64,000 nucleotides of DNA from Azadirachta indica. Lineage: Eukaryota > Streptophyta > Magnoliopsida > Sapindales > Meliaceae. Numbering within the stretch: the stretch's first letter is position 1; the number at the start of each line of letters is the position of its first letter. The position numbers and the translations under genes are program-made. The notes under the pieces were generated by a model, which saw nothing but the letters and a program-made list of their open reading frames with translations, was not told the origin of the DNA and searched no databases. Below are positions 11,601 through 24,208 of the stretch, one piece after another. The DNA lies in assembly GCA_022749755.1 (NCBI GenBank), contig CM040447.1, positions 5,106,545 through 5,170,544 on the forward strand. Direction: 5' to 3'.

Positions 11601-14600
11601 ATTTACTGGCAACCAGCCCTTAACCAGCTTCCAAGTTAGTGGTTCTGTCGATATTACCCCAAGAAAACTCAATATAGAGACGGTAATCACTGAGATCAAA
11701 TTCTGCATCCACATAAGAAACATGAGCTTGTTGGATATCAAGAGCTATTTCCAAATATTTAATTAAAAGGCATCAAGTAAATGCCGACAAAATTACTTCC
11801 ATGATGCAAAATTATAAAACTTCCATTTTATTTTAGTTAGGATATTACCTGGTACACCATTAAAGATATCCCAGCATCAAAATTATAGCTGGAAAGAACA
11901 AACTTGTTAACCAATATCATACTGCAGGAGGAAATGCAGTATGCAAAGCCGGACAATAAGGCCTGATTGTGCATTTTAACTGCCCTGCTACCACGTATTG
12001 TTTTATCTCGGCCTTTTTCTGACCGACCACCTTCAAGGTCAAGTTCATCATTTTCAAGAGACTTCATGGCAGATAATGATCTATATGACATAAAAACACA
12101 ATTAATACATGGTAAGTAAAGACTACTCACCTGTTTTATTTTTGTTTGTTTAGTATGTTCAACAGATCAGACAAATTGGGGATAAAATCTAAAGTTACAA
12201 TAATATGCACTAGCTCATAATGAATCTCACAGATCAAATAAATTCATCAAAGATAAGGAGGAAAACAAAATAGGATATAGGAAGTGTAGAATCAGTGATT
12301 AAGAAAGAAAATTTTCTTACCTTCACATTTAACACTCATGCTTAATTAGGCATTTTACATTTTAAAATTAAAATGTAAAGAAAGCCCCACAAACATTCAC
12401 AAATCGTAGTTTCTTTCCAAGGGAAAAAAAGGAGCAACCCTGAGGTTTGGTTTCTAACCTAATGTCAGATAGGGCTGAAGGATGAAATATTGACACTAGA
12501 ACTAACTCCTACTAACGATAAATTCCACAACTGGCATATCTTGATCCGTTGAGATAAAATCAACCAAAGAAATTCCCATAATAGGCATTTTTTGTGCAAG
12601 ATTACAAGAATTCACATTAGAACTAGCAATCACCAACTTTCATTACAAGTTTTTTACCTTTCAAGAAACTCCCAACCCACTAGCAAGAAATTACAGCAAC
12701 TCTCAGCTGTAAACAAAGTCCATTTTCCATTCTCATGACAAAACTGCTTTTTGCTCACTTAATTTGCATGGCTTACTGGTGAAATACAAATTTCTCAATA
12801 AGGCTTGAGTTTATCCAAAGAACGAGTGAAAACTTAATTGATAGATTTTACACCACGATAAGTAATAGTATTCCAAATCTCTTTCTCATAAATAACATTA
12901 TATAAAAGTAAGGTAAAAGTATAATCTTTGTGGGAACTGTTGAATTAAAAACACAAATACTTGGAAATATGTAACTGAAAGACATTAAAATGCAGCACTG
13001 AATATCACAGTCAACAGTAGAATGAAAAATACTTCTGAATGGAGTATACCTGTTAACTACATCTCTTCTAACAGGACTAGAGACCTGCTCTATCACACCA
13101 TTTGACTCGTGAAATTTAAGGCCTCTTTCTCCACTTCGAGTAGCAATACTCATATCTTCTGTAAGATTTCTTTCAAAAACAGGATCGGGAGAATCTAAGG
13201 GGGCACCTAGAGGCAGCGCCCTTCACCAGAAAAAAAGTAATTATAGTCATCAATTTCATGTCCTAAATTATAAATGACAAATTACAAAACTAATAGTCCG
13301 CAATGGAAGTCTCAAACAAAATAATGGCAAGAGCATAGTTTTAAGCAAGCAAATTCAGAAACCCCAAAGGGGTAATCCTTAACAACTTCAGTACTAAATT
13401 GTATCCTAGACTGCTAACCAAATTACAATAATAAGATTAGAAAGGCAAGTTTTCTGTCAATGACTCCAGCTCACAAATTCAGAATTGCAACCAGGAGTTC
13501 TCAAACAATTAAGAAAGCCCATCAGAGTGGTTGCTTCTGAAGTTTGTTCATGCTATGAATTGATGTCTTGCCTCAAGTTATTCCAAGAAACACTAGTGAT
13601 AGCATTTGCTGGATACAACTTTTGCTCAGTGAGCCTAACAATTAAAGCTCTGAAACTGAACTTCAATCAAAGGTTCCGTCATCTTCCTTACAAGGACAAC
13701 TAGTTAAAACTAAAAACCAAGGCACAATTTTTATCAGGCAAGTCCTCAGTATGAAGGTACTACAAATCCGCAAAACAAAAGTCAAAAGAAATCTCAAGTT
13801 TAGAACCTGAAAACAATATCACGTGACAAGAAAATTTCAGAGAACAGTCCTGGTTTCAGTAGGAAGATCCACCAAAAAGGTAACAGTTCACAAATTATAG
13901 AATTTTAAATATTCGGTTTGAGCAAATTAGCCACTTCTTTGCAAGCATCTTGTCCCCTTCCTAGCAAGGCCATAAAGGATTTCTAAATATTGTTAAACAC
14001 CAGTTTCCATTAGACCAATTCCAACTACTTGCTTAGACCAGTATCACATTTGAACATCAATAGCCCTCCTCCCATACCAAATAAAGACAGACCAAACAAA
14101 TGAGTTAACTATTTTTACCAGAAAAGATATGTACCTCTACTGTCAATACTTCCACAGTTAACTATTAAATCAATTGAACAAAATTAAAAGTTCTATTTAA
14201 TTTCTCTCTCGAAATGAATGACTATACTAACATACTAAACATTTGATCTTCAGCTGCATCCATAAATAATTGAATGATCATCAAGTGGCCTAAACAAATT
14301 AGAAAATGAAAACCTCCATATCTCGGATCAATTGATTCCTTAATGACCATTTGCAGTATACTATCATGCCAAAACAGAAAGCTTCCAAATACTAGGCATT
14401 TTATGTCCAATCCAGCATTGGAAACAGTATGCAATTAAGAACTAGAGTAAACAATAACGTCCTAACTGATCCTAAAATACATGTCAAATAAACAAATCTG
14501 AAAAATAAACCAATAAACTAGTTAATATATGACAAGTACACCAGAAACAGAAAGTTTCAAAAGAAAAAAATGCTTACTTCCATGTCCAGACAAAAATAGA

Positions 14601-14793
14601 AAGAATCAACAAACAGAAAAACAAAACATTAAATTCCTACATAAAAATTAAAGTGCCCAACCTTCCACCCTTAATTTTTAACCAGAATCAGTAGCTATAG
14701 AACAAAAAAAAGAATCGTAATAAAACCCCTTAAGCATGAAACCACCAAAACCCAGTTAACAAAGAGGAAAAAGAGAGATTACCTTGAACCCAT
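8636..14793 (-). CDS. GONST1: Golgi GDP-mannose transporter, GONST1 type
   Basis: Ten coding exons join in frame: 14783-14793, 13050-13220, 11849-12080, 11563-11702, 10853-10982, 10293-10391, 9420-9574, 9006-9122, 8810-8907, 8636-8694 (1212 nt, 403 residues). The family is the nucleotide-sugar/triose-phosphate transporter superfamily. The protein imports GDP-mannose into the Golgi, which supplies glycosylation of sphingolipids and wall polymers. Visible signatures are LLSGFAYCISSCSMILVNK near residue 100, VNVIFVGMLITSMF, LKNVTNVITAVGEMYLF, the substrate-binding GALN-type motif region (GSLNKIPLS), and a C-terminal ARAKIRERSQS. Multiple membrane spans are evident. The first two exons add about 65 residues (starting MGSRALPLGAPL) ahead of Met66, which aligns with the start of Arabidopsis GONST1; the shorter 338-residue form is therefore also possible. 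The first intron is about 1.6 kb. Donors are all GT and acceptors mostly TGCAG. Confidence 0.93.
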
Positions 14794-15230
14794 TGAAGTT
14801 AAACCCTCAATAACAGCTTCAAATATATGCTTTAGATCACCAAGAGCCCATCAAAGCTCACAGAAGTAATGATCAAAAAGAAAGAAGAAAATCAGGGAAA
14901 TCAAGGGCATAAACCAAGAAATTAAAGAGACCCTTTTGAGATTTGAGCAAGAAAAACAAAAACAAGAACTGAAAAACAGAAACAAAAGGGGCTTTGAAAC
15001 TCTCTCCTTGGAAAATACAAAGAAACAGAGATAAAGTGAAAGGAAACAAGATGAAATGAAAAGCAATCCTTTTTCTTGTAAGTTTGAAAAGTGGATGTGA
15101 TTGTGAAACTGGGAAAACCTTTCAACTGAAAGAATAACTAGCTTTGTTTCAGATTTGAGAGTGGAAGGTTTGTGGCGTTTGATTTGTCATTGGTGCTACG
15201 TACGTTACAAGCTCCATCCATGCTTTTTCT
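14794..15230 (-). promoter_or_regulatory. 5' leader and promoter of the GONST1-like gene, with upstream ORFs
   Basis: The minus-strand leader contains short upstream ATGs: a four-codon frame near 14850 and longer frames at 14851-15066 and 14922-15125 with low-complexity, Phe/Ser-rich translations. They would lie in the mRNA only if transcription starts upstream of about 15100. The purine-rich plus strand (CT-rich in the mRNA) is typical of a plant leader. Confidence 0.4.
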
Positions 15231-17190
15231 CAAGTTTTTTAGTGCAGAATATTTTGGATAATAACATATAGGTCCAATATTTTATACTTTCGCAAAAAAA
15301 AACCCAGCTTGTTCGTTAATATCAAATAAATCCTCAATTCTATTTAAATTACCGAACTACCCTTAATTGTTAAGTTACACCTGCATTCAGAAAAAAAAAT
15401 CGAAAATTGAAAAATGGAATGAACTAACATGGACAGAACGGTCAGGTCCGATCCTAAAAGAATAATTATTTACTCATTTTTATATAATTTTTAGGCTTAA
15501 AAAATTAAAATTAAATCAAGATTTTATATTACATTCATAATTATTTTTTTAAATGATTTTTTTTATTAGTTGAAATTCATAATTATGATACTATTTTTCA
15601 TGTTTAATTAAAGATAAATGAAGAATTCCAAAAACTAAATTAAATTTTAAAAAATTCCAAGTTATACTCTCAGAAATATAGAGATTGAATTAACTGAATT
15701 GATCAATTCAATTTAATTTGATTGTAACACATCAAATTCTTACACATTTAATGAAGAAAAAAAGAAAAGAGAAAAGAAAAAAAAAACAAAACCGAGAGAG
15801 AAAAAGAAGAAATACAAAACTAAAAAAGGGAAAACAAGAAAGGGAATTAAGTAGTTAACTTATATTTAAAAATTCAATAGGTGACATTGGTGAAATTAGA
15901 GCAATTAGGTTTTAGTAGCTAATTTTAGACTGTGTTTAAGTAGTTATTGCATCAAGAAATTTACAAGACCTTGAATATACATGAGATTGAATTATCAGAC
16001 TATGAGTGGATATCTTATACTATTATATATTCTTAAAGTAAACATTGGTTTTACCAATATTAAATTAAATGTGATTGTTTTTATTTATGTGCAAAAAAAT
16101 CTTTAATAGAAAAATGATATTTTAAAAATTAACAAACAACATAATCTTTGTGTAATTCTGAATATCATACATAAAATAAATATTACTTTTATACAATACA
16201 TTAGTTAACAAATAAATTAAATTAAGGTGTTAAAACTCTAAAATCAACTAATTGAACGAGTTATTTATGGGAGAATGTTCGTTTCCTTCTTGATTTTTGA
16301 GCAAATATCCTATTATCTGTTTATATTTTTTTTAATACTTCATCACCCTTCTGACTCTTTTTCTTATCATTTTACCCTTCGATTCAATTGATTTATGTTT
16401 CAATTATAAAATGGTAAAATTGAAAATATTTGAATAAGTAAAAGAAAAAAATTGAAACTTAGGAGGAGTGATAGGGTATTAAAGAAAATATAAGAAAGTA
16501 ATAAAATATTGACTCAAAAATCAGAGAAATTGGGCATTCTTCCGGTATCTATTTTAAAAATTTTAGGAGTATGATAACCAAATGATTAATTTCGTTAATT
16601 AGAGTAAGATGAGTGAGGACTTGAGTGAAAAAAAATGTAAATTTTATCTTTATTTGTAACTTAAAAAACCCTTAAAAATTTAAATATTATTATCCCATTT
16701 AATTTTTTTTCTCAATAAAAATAAAATTTGACTGAAAATAATTGAATATATTTGATTAGATATGTACTAAATTACATATGTAACAAACAGTTGATGACTC
16801 TTCCTCAAGAAAAGAAAGGAATATCAGCACGCGGCTTAGGTTTTAGTGGGGAAGAAACGCTCAAGGTTGAGTGGTTGCCCAACGTGGACTTTCAACAAAC
16901 ACTTTGCTTGCATGCCCACACGACACTTCTACAATATGTTTGACTTTATTGTAATTTCCACGTCATATGATATAAATATTTAATCAAAATTATATTTTCT
17001 TTGCGAGGGGATGTAGTCGGGACCATTTTAAAATGTCTGTACACAGATGGATTGGTAGTTTCGTAATTTTACACAATTTTTTTACTCTATATAAATAGTA
17101 CAAATTTTCTTTGTCCCTTAAAATTTTTATAAATATCCCATTACCCCTCTAAAGTTTAAAAGTTTACCTATTAGGTACCCTTGTTAACTT
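15231..17190. other. Intergenic AT-rich DNA
   Basis: No gene was recognised. 15760-15840 is an A/G-rich tract. The patch 16790-16960 is richer in G+C and carries CAACGTGG and CCACGTCA motifs and a 63-codon plus-strand frame (16752-16943), but its protein is not recognisable. Confidence 0.4.
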
Positions 17191-17199
17191 CTTTTTTTA

Positions 17200-18660
17200 A
17201 TACCGCAACTATACAATATAGTGATATTATATTAGATATCTAAATTTACCTATTACCTTGTTATTTATTTATTTTTTGGAATATTACAACTATATAATAT
17301 AGTGATATTATATCAAGTGTCTATTGGGAGTATAATATAACAGTTATAGTACAACTCAGACTTACAGATCAGGTGTTTATTGGGAGTACAAGTACGATAG
17401 TTGTGATACAATCTAAATATATTCGCACAATTTGTCAGATAACTATCCTCACTATACAATATAATGATATTTTATCAAGTGTTTATTGAAAGTGTTGTGG
17501 TACAATTAGACATCTTCACACAATTTGTGAGATAACTACCTTCAAATTAGTTCTATTCTGCCCATCCTCCCCAGAATCCCAACCGAATTTTGACTCCTTG
17601 TTTCCCATTCTCTTGTCTATGACACTAGCTGATAACTAGGATTTAGAATGTTGCCAAACTTTAGACTTCAAGTTCCCTCTCCGTTAGAAAAGAAAAAAAG
17701 GAAAGTGAAGTAGAATCCCATGCTTGGGCTTGGGTACGAAACTAGGCATTCCTACCTTTCAATTACCTCCTATGAAGACTGGGAGGAATATACTTGGAAG
17801 GCTAAAAAGCCTAGATGGACAACAACTTAAACGATACGAATATAGTTATAAATCGGCGAATACATGAACTACCTCTATTTCACCTAACCTCACTATGCAG
17901 TGATACTATATTAAGTGTCTATTGAAAGTGTAAGTATGATAATTGTAGTACAACTCAAATATCTTCATACTACCTCTAATTCACCTACTCTTATTATACA
18001 ATGATATTATATTAAGTGTCTATTGAAAGTGTAAGTATGACAATTATGATACAATTCAAATATTTTCGGACAATTTATGAAATAAATGTCGAACTATACA
18101 ATATAGTGATATTATTAAGGGTGGGTAGAAAATCGGATCAAACCAGATTGGACCAGAATTTACGGATTCGGTTCGTTATTTTATGTAATTCGGTCCGGTT
18201 TCGGTTCTTAAAACAAAAAATTTGAAATTTTCAGTCTAGTTTCGGTTTTACTCCAAAAAATTCGGACTGGACCAGAAATATTATTTTTTAATATTTTTAA
18301 TTTAAACGACATCGTTTTATTGTATTTTCATAAAACGATGTCATTTAATATATTAAAAAATAATAAATTTATCTAAAAATCGAACCGATCCGAAAACCGA
18401 ACCGATCAATTCAGTTTTAATCCTATTATAATATGTAATCAATCTGGTCTGGTCTAAGTTTTTCTTCCTATTCGGTTTGATCTTGTCAAAAAAATTTGAT
18501 ACCCAAAATTTTTGAATTTAGTCCGGTTTTTCAAAAATCCGGACCAAACCAAACTGTGTTCACCCCTAAATATTATATTAGGTGTCTATTGAAAGTGTAA
18601 GTATGACAGTTGTGATACAATTTAGACATTTTCGCACAATTTGTGAGATAACTATATTTA
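17200..18660. repeat. Degenerate tandem repeat array (six or so units)
   Basis: A unit of roughly 80-100 bp recurs with the core CAATATAGTGATATTATA, then AGTGTCTATTGAAAGTG, GATACAATTCAGAC and CACAATTTGTGAGATAACTA. Copies of the TGT(C/T)TATTG core start near 17316, 17376, 17476, 17915, 18016 and 18580. Unit spacing is irregular because of unrelated sequence (17540-17880) and an inserted MITE (18116-18568). The array's own nature (satellite-like or part of a larger transposon) is not clear. Confidence 0.75.
18116..18568. mobile_element. hAT-type MITE inserted in the tandem array
   Basis: The 453-bp element starts TAAGGGTG and ends CACCCCTA, short terminal inverted repeats matching at seven of eight bases. 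It is flanked by 8-bp duplications GATATTAT (18108-18115) and AATATTAT (18569-18576), again seven of eight. Removing it restores a normal tandem unit. An 8-bp target duplication and TAGGGGTG-like ends are hAT hallmarks. The body has CCGAACCGAT-type repeats and an internal inverted repeat, AAACGACATCGTTTTAT against ATAAAACGATGTCATTT, near 18304-18346. It has no transposase. Confidence 0.85.
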
Positions 18661-18688
18661 AATTAGAATGATATATACCCATACAAAG

Positions 18689-18800
18689 GGTGGGATTTAA
18701 CCCACAAATTAAGTGGGGGAGTCTGCGTTTGGCAAGGCTCAAACACACTCCCTCCACATGGAGGGAGTATGCTTACCACCAGACAACTAGCCTGGTGGTC
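18689..18800. repeat. Two adjacent perfect hairpins
   Basis: ACTCCCTCCA (18747-18756) and TGGAGGGAGT (18759-18768) form a perfect 10-bp stem with a two-base loop. ACCACCAG (18775-18782) and CTGGTGGT (18792-18799) form a perfect 8-bp stem. The surrounding text, with GGGATTTAACCCACA, resembles the end of common plant retroelement or SINE repeats, so this is probably a transposon fragment. Confidence 0.6.
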
Positions 18801-20634
18801 AGTATCCCTGTTAACTTAAATAACAAAAAATTTTAAATTTTAAGAGTGAAAAGGTAATAAAACACCATAGTATAAAGTAAAATTTTTTTTAAATTATTAA
18901 ATATTAATATAAATCATAAAATTAAAATTAATAAATAATAAAATTAACAAAATAATAAATCATTAAATAAATAAATAAACAAATCATAAAATTAATAAAA
19001 TAATTTAATATAAGACTATGTTTGGTGTGTGATTGCAGCATGAAATATTAATTATATAGTACTTATATTTATTATTTTATCATTTTTATTATTTTATTAT
19101 ATATTATTTTTAATTAATAATTATTGAAAATTATTTAACTATTTAAAATTATCCTCTTTTTTAAAGGATAAATTAAATTATTTTTTAATTAAAGAATAAA
19201 ATATTACACGTTCTTTTCTTAATTTTAGCAAGGGAATATTTTACTCATGACAATGTGGTAATATATGTTATATTTTCAAAAAAAAAAAAAGAACCTATAA
19301 GATGATTAAATCATTTAGTATTTCCTTATATTTATTTAAAAAAGTTATTTTATCTAAATCAAACATATGAGACTTGTACTCGATTCAGTGGCAATGTAAT
19401 ACTGATGTAGTATTTGTTTTTTTTATTTGAAATTTGAATATAACTAAATCTGAATTTAATTGATATGTTTATTTTTTATCATAAACATTTAAATATAAAT
19501 GTTAAGTCATTTGTTTTTATTAAAAAGAAATTGAAATTGGTTTGTTGATATAAATATTCTAAAAAATCTAAAACTGTGATGTTAAATTATTGACAGATAT
19601 TTGATAAATAAAATATTTAACTCATTCAAATATTTGGTTATTGAAATTTAAGTTAAAATTTTTAATTTAATTATATTCATACATTTTTAATAAATTTTCA
19701 TATATAAGTTAAAAAATTAATAATTTTTAAAAATCTGAATAAAATTATTCAGATTTAAGGTTAACGAAAAAAAAAAAAAATACCCTATTTGATCTATTTC
19801 AATTTTTGTAAGGAAAATGATTTGAGTTTATGACAATTATGCAAAAATTAGGTACCTGATTTAAAATCAAGATAGAAGACATGGACATGGATGTAATATT
19901 TCTTTGTTTAATAATGAAGTACACATCACTTTTCTAATCGAATGAAGGTGGAATGGCTGGTCCATTAACAACATTGAGCAAGACCTATCTCTTATGACAC
20001 AAACCTTTACAAGATTACATAACTCCTTTTAGCAGAGAATCCACTAATGGGATTAAAGGAAAAAGAAAGGGCAGAGTCAGACTTCGCCTGAAAAATTATT
20101 AGAAACAGAGTCCACTAATAACAAAAGTTAGATCCATGTCCATTGTAACAGTTTAGCGGGTTGATAATGACAATACATAAATATTCACATCTGAATCTCA
20201 ATAGAAAAAGTAGATGATTCTGGGTTATGTGTTGCATGTGTGCCAAATATATTATATCTATGTTTGGTTTCTCAGTTGCTGTCATCAATTTTAGGTTTTA
20301 GAACACATTGATTTGTGCTTCAGTTTAATTTAAAAGCACAATAATTAAAATATTAGGTAAAAATCACGTCAAAGCAAACAATGTAGATGTCTAATCAAGT
20401 ATTTCCATTTCGCAAAAGTTGTGAATTCAAAGTCACTTCTCAATTTCAAACAAGCTGTTAGTCGCGCTTTGTATAACCAAGGTAGGTCCAGATTCAACAG
20501 GGTTATATAAAACAAAGCAATATGTGGATTACTACACAAATGAAATTGCATTCTATTCTCAGAAGGGATTCATAATACATATGAATCTTTTATACATGGG
20601 AGAAAATTGAGGTAAGAGGAAGGAAATAATCACC
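18801..20634. other. Intergenic AT-rich DNA and ABCI10 3' UTR
   Basis: The region 18830-19160 is almost pure A/T. 19400-19770 resembles the AT-rich dispersed repeat also seen at 47040-47530 and 52150-52510. The last several hundred bases before 20635 are probably the 3' UTR of the ABC protein. No other gene was seen. Confidence 0.4.
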
Positions 20635-23600
20635 TCAACGATTTATTTGGTTAATATAAGAGATTTGTCGAGTTTTAATGAAATTCAATATGCTTGCTCC
20701 ATCACCTTGCATTACAATCTTGCCATCTTCCATATAGAAAGCACCATCCGCATATTCAAGTTCTTCTAGTCGATGGGTCACCCACAATGCTGTAACTTCT
20801 CCAGAATCACCCAAGGAATTTTTAACAGCTTTGATAACCCCAAACTGGTTAAAAAAAAAAATGGGAAACATTATTGTTCAGAAAAGGTAGACCTATTATG
20901 AAATGGTTGCAGATGATTCATTGCAATTAAAATTACACAAACAGATAATGTTAAAGGTAAATTACAGATATGTAAACGACAGAATGCCTAGATGAATCAA
21001 TTCTTTTCTATTGGAGGAGGACAGGGAAGTGGGGAGAAAGATATTTTCAATTATGCTATTTATGTAGATAATGCCTCCACCATGTAGCATCACTTAAAGA
21101 AGGCAAAATTCAAGCCATATTGATATTTGCAGGTAGTCAAGTGCTTGTGGAATCATGGCATGTGGTCTTATTAATACCACTACAAACTTAGCTTAGTACC
21201 ACAAGACTATGATAACACAGGTGATTCTCGCTAGCTGCATTCTAAACTATATGCATGTATGCCATGTGCAAAAGTCAGGGCCAGTATTAGAAAGTAATAT
21301 TTATAAAATGCAGGCTTTGACCAGGGTAATTTATGTTGTTAAGAATTCTTAGCCATAAAATAATTTTAATTTAGCATATTCCCAATCACAAACTTGGTAA
21401 CTTAATCATTAATTCAGACTCCATTCTGTGGCTATCAATTAATTACCTGATCACTTTCATCCAGAAATGTTGTGAGCTCATCCAGCAACAACACTTTACA
21501 TGCTTCAGCTAAAGCTCCAGCAATAGCAACTCTTTGTTTCTGACCACCACTGAGAGTTTGAACTGGTCTCTGGGCATGACTCAGAAAGTACACGTTATAT
21601 AGATGTAACAATGTCAGCCTATGCCTCAATTATCTAATATATGTAACATACCTGCGAATACTCAGACATCCCAACGGCATTCAAAGCATTAGCCACCTTG
21701 GATCTGACTTCATCACAAGTCAGATTCAACTTACCTAGGCCAAATGCCACATCAGCTTCCACAGTAGGCATCACTACCTGAAGCATGAGAGATGGTGCCA
21801 TTGTATATATTGGTCACAAAAAACAGGTCACCCACTTAAGTATCCAATTTCACTAATATCATTTAGTCGCCAAAATTATTCTCTACTTACAGAAATGAAT
21901 GGAAAGGGAAAAGGTAGCAATAAGAATACCAGGTTTCTAACAATTTATATTTTAAAGAAGATGCCGCCTTCAGATATACTATAAAAGCAGGAAGTATAAT
22001 TTAATTAAATCCAACCAAAAACAAAATCTATTTGGATGGCATGGCAAAATTCTAAACCTCCTGTCTCTTAATTCATTCGATAATTGGGTTTTCATCACTC
22101 CTGATTCCACTCATTCATACCCATACCCTTTACTCTTCATGTTCCAATTAGACAACAATCGTAGACAAACTCCCTAGGGTTTTCTCCCTAAGAAAGAGAA
22201 GGCAGCAAGAAAAGAGGATGAAGCTGCAAAACCAAGCTGGGAACCATCAGTGTTTTGCAATTATTTTATTTATTTATTTTGAGACATAGTTGATAATGGA
22301 ATCCAAAGGCTCATTGTCCTGAATACCATTGACTGCCACAGACAAAAGCTTAATTTGTAAATTATGCACCTCTGATAAGTGGAGAATGAATTCAAGACGA
22401 AAACTCAGAACCTAAATCATGAAAAACCAAGATAAAAGGTTACCAAAAATTCTCCAACTATCTATCTATCCAAAATACGATAGAAAATAAGAGAACAAAA
22501 TCAATTTTTCCTACAAGTTTTTGACACTTGGTTTGCTAAACAGAACATCAAGAAAAAGAAATAGCAAGATCTACTGGGACTTTCCTCTGGCTCCACCAAA
22601 TTTTCACCAAATGACTGGTCAGATTTAATGGGAAACTTCAGGAATAAATAATAGGCAAAAATTTCCTGGAAATGTAGGTTTTGGTTATTTTCCATCAACT
22701 TCCTTTGCCTGAAATTTGAGCAGATTATAACAGTTGAGATGCTCCTAGCCAAATAACCAACCACAACATCGTCCATTTTCAATGCAAGCAGATAAAATGC
22801 TTGCATTGGACAGAAATTTGTACAACTTATATTAGATTTAATAACTTTAAACAAGTAATTCTCGGAAGCTCAAAATTGAACCTCAACTTTTCTTGGTTTG
22901 ATTTTTTAGAGCTTAAATGCTCTCTTACTATGCCCAAAGCCACCATTAAAGAAGAAAACAAAAGCCATACACTTTGAGGAAATGAAATTTACTCGTAAAT
23001 ATCAACTTTATATCCTAAATTTCCTTATTCTTGCAAACACAACATATAGTCACAAGCAACCTTGAACTTATATAAAATTTAAGGTTCCATTAATGAGCAG
23101 CTTGAAGGTACATATTAAGTATGTTAACAATATTAGATAACAAATGTTATATATCTACATTGAGCAGTACCTCCACAAAAAGACAAAAAAAGAATACCTT
23201 GAATTCTTTAAATTGTAATATAATGTGTAAACTTACTAGTTTAACATTCTTAAGCAAGAATGAAGGGACCGTACAACATAGTAAGGGATGAAAAGCCAAC
23301 CTGATGGTCTGGATTTTGGAAAACAAAACTCTTGGGCCTTTTAACATACAGACTTCCATTTGTAGGTTTCAAAAGACCAGCCAATATCTGCATACTCACA
23401 TAAATAATAAATCCATCATTATCCATTTGCTCAACTGTATGCTAGAAGGCCAAAATTCATTGAAGAAACCACAACTGCAAACATACATTGGCATAAATTT
23501 CCATCTTATTAGTAGTGAGTTTGAGAAGGAGTGCTTTTCCAACATTACTACCAAATTTAAATAATAATTTTGTATATATTTCGTAGCGTTTGATTTAAAT

Positions 23601-24208
23601 GCATAAACACATTTTAGTAATAAGCCCTTGATAGATGCTTCTATAAGAAAACCTTTTATTATTTTTCGTTCACAAAAAACATTTGAGGTGCATCTTAGAA
23701 TGTTTACAAAGCTCTTTTACAAAAGGTCCTTTCTACAACATGTTAAAATCACTCTAACAATCATCAAAATGTTATAAGAACAATAACCCAATAAGCTACA
23801 GAATATACCCCAAAAGCTCAACTTTGGTACCTTCAAAAGGGTAGATTTCCCACAACCATTAGGCCCAAGAAGCATCCACAACTGCCCAGAAGGCACTGAA
23901 AACGAGCAGTCCCTAAGTATCGGCAACAACTTGCTTTGCCTTGTAGCGATAGAATAGTTGAGGTTGCTACACTCAATGGCAACACCATTTTCAACGCCAT
24001 CAATCCTGAACATACACAAAGCAATTTACAAGTAGACCCAAAACAATCAAAGAAGAAACAAGAAAGCACACAACCTGTTTGAAAAAATGGCTAGCTGAAA
24101 AAGAAAAAAAATTAACGCGCTGTTCCAACTGTACCTGGAAGGAAGGACGGAGTGAGGCGGAGGGAGAAGAGTAACTGTAAACGACGGGATGAGAGAAGAG
24201 AGATTCAT
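20635..24208 (-). CDS. ABCI10: Plastid ABC transporter ATP-binding protein ABCI10 (NAP14-like)
   Basis: Six exons join in frame: 24135-24208, 23831-24005, 23301-23387, 21652-21777, 21447-21569, 20635-20844 (795 nt, 264 residues). The start [10 protein letters not shown] is chosen because only this frame continues into exon 2; it also resembles the Arabidopsis At4g33460 start. The protein is a soluble ABC ATPase with no membrane domain, related to the EcfA/CbiO subunits of bacterial ECF transporters, predicted to act in chloroplasts. Visible motifs are Walker [10 protein letters not shown] (residues 72-80), the Q-loop in FQNPDHQ, the signature LSGGQ (160-164), Walker B VLLLDE (D184, E185), and the switch histidine H219 in WVTHR. 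The N-terminal 24 residues are Ser/Pro/Leu-rich, consistent with a short transit peptide. The length is close to the 271 residues of the Arabidopsis protein. An out-of-frame upstream ATG (24248) overlaps the start. Confidence 0.95.
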
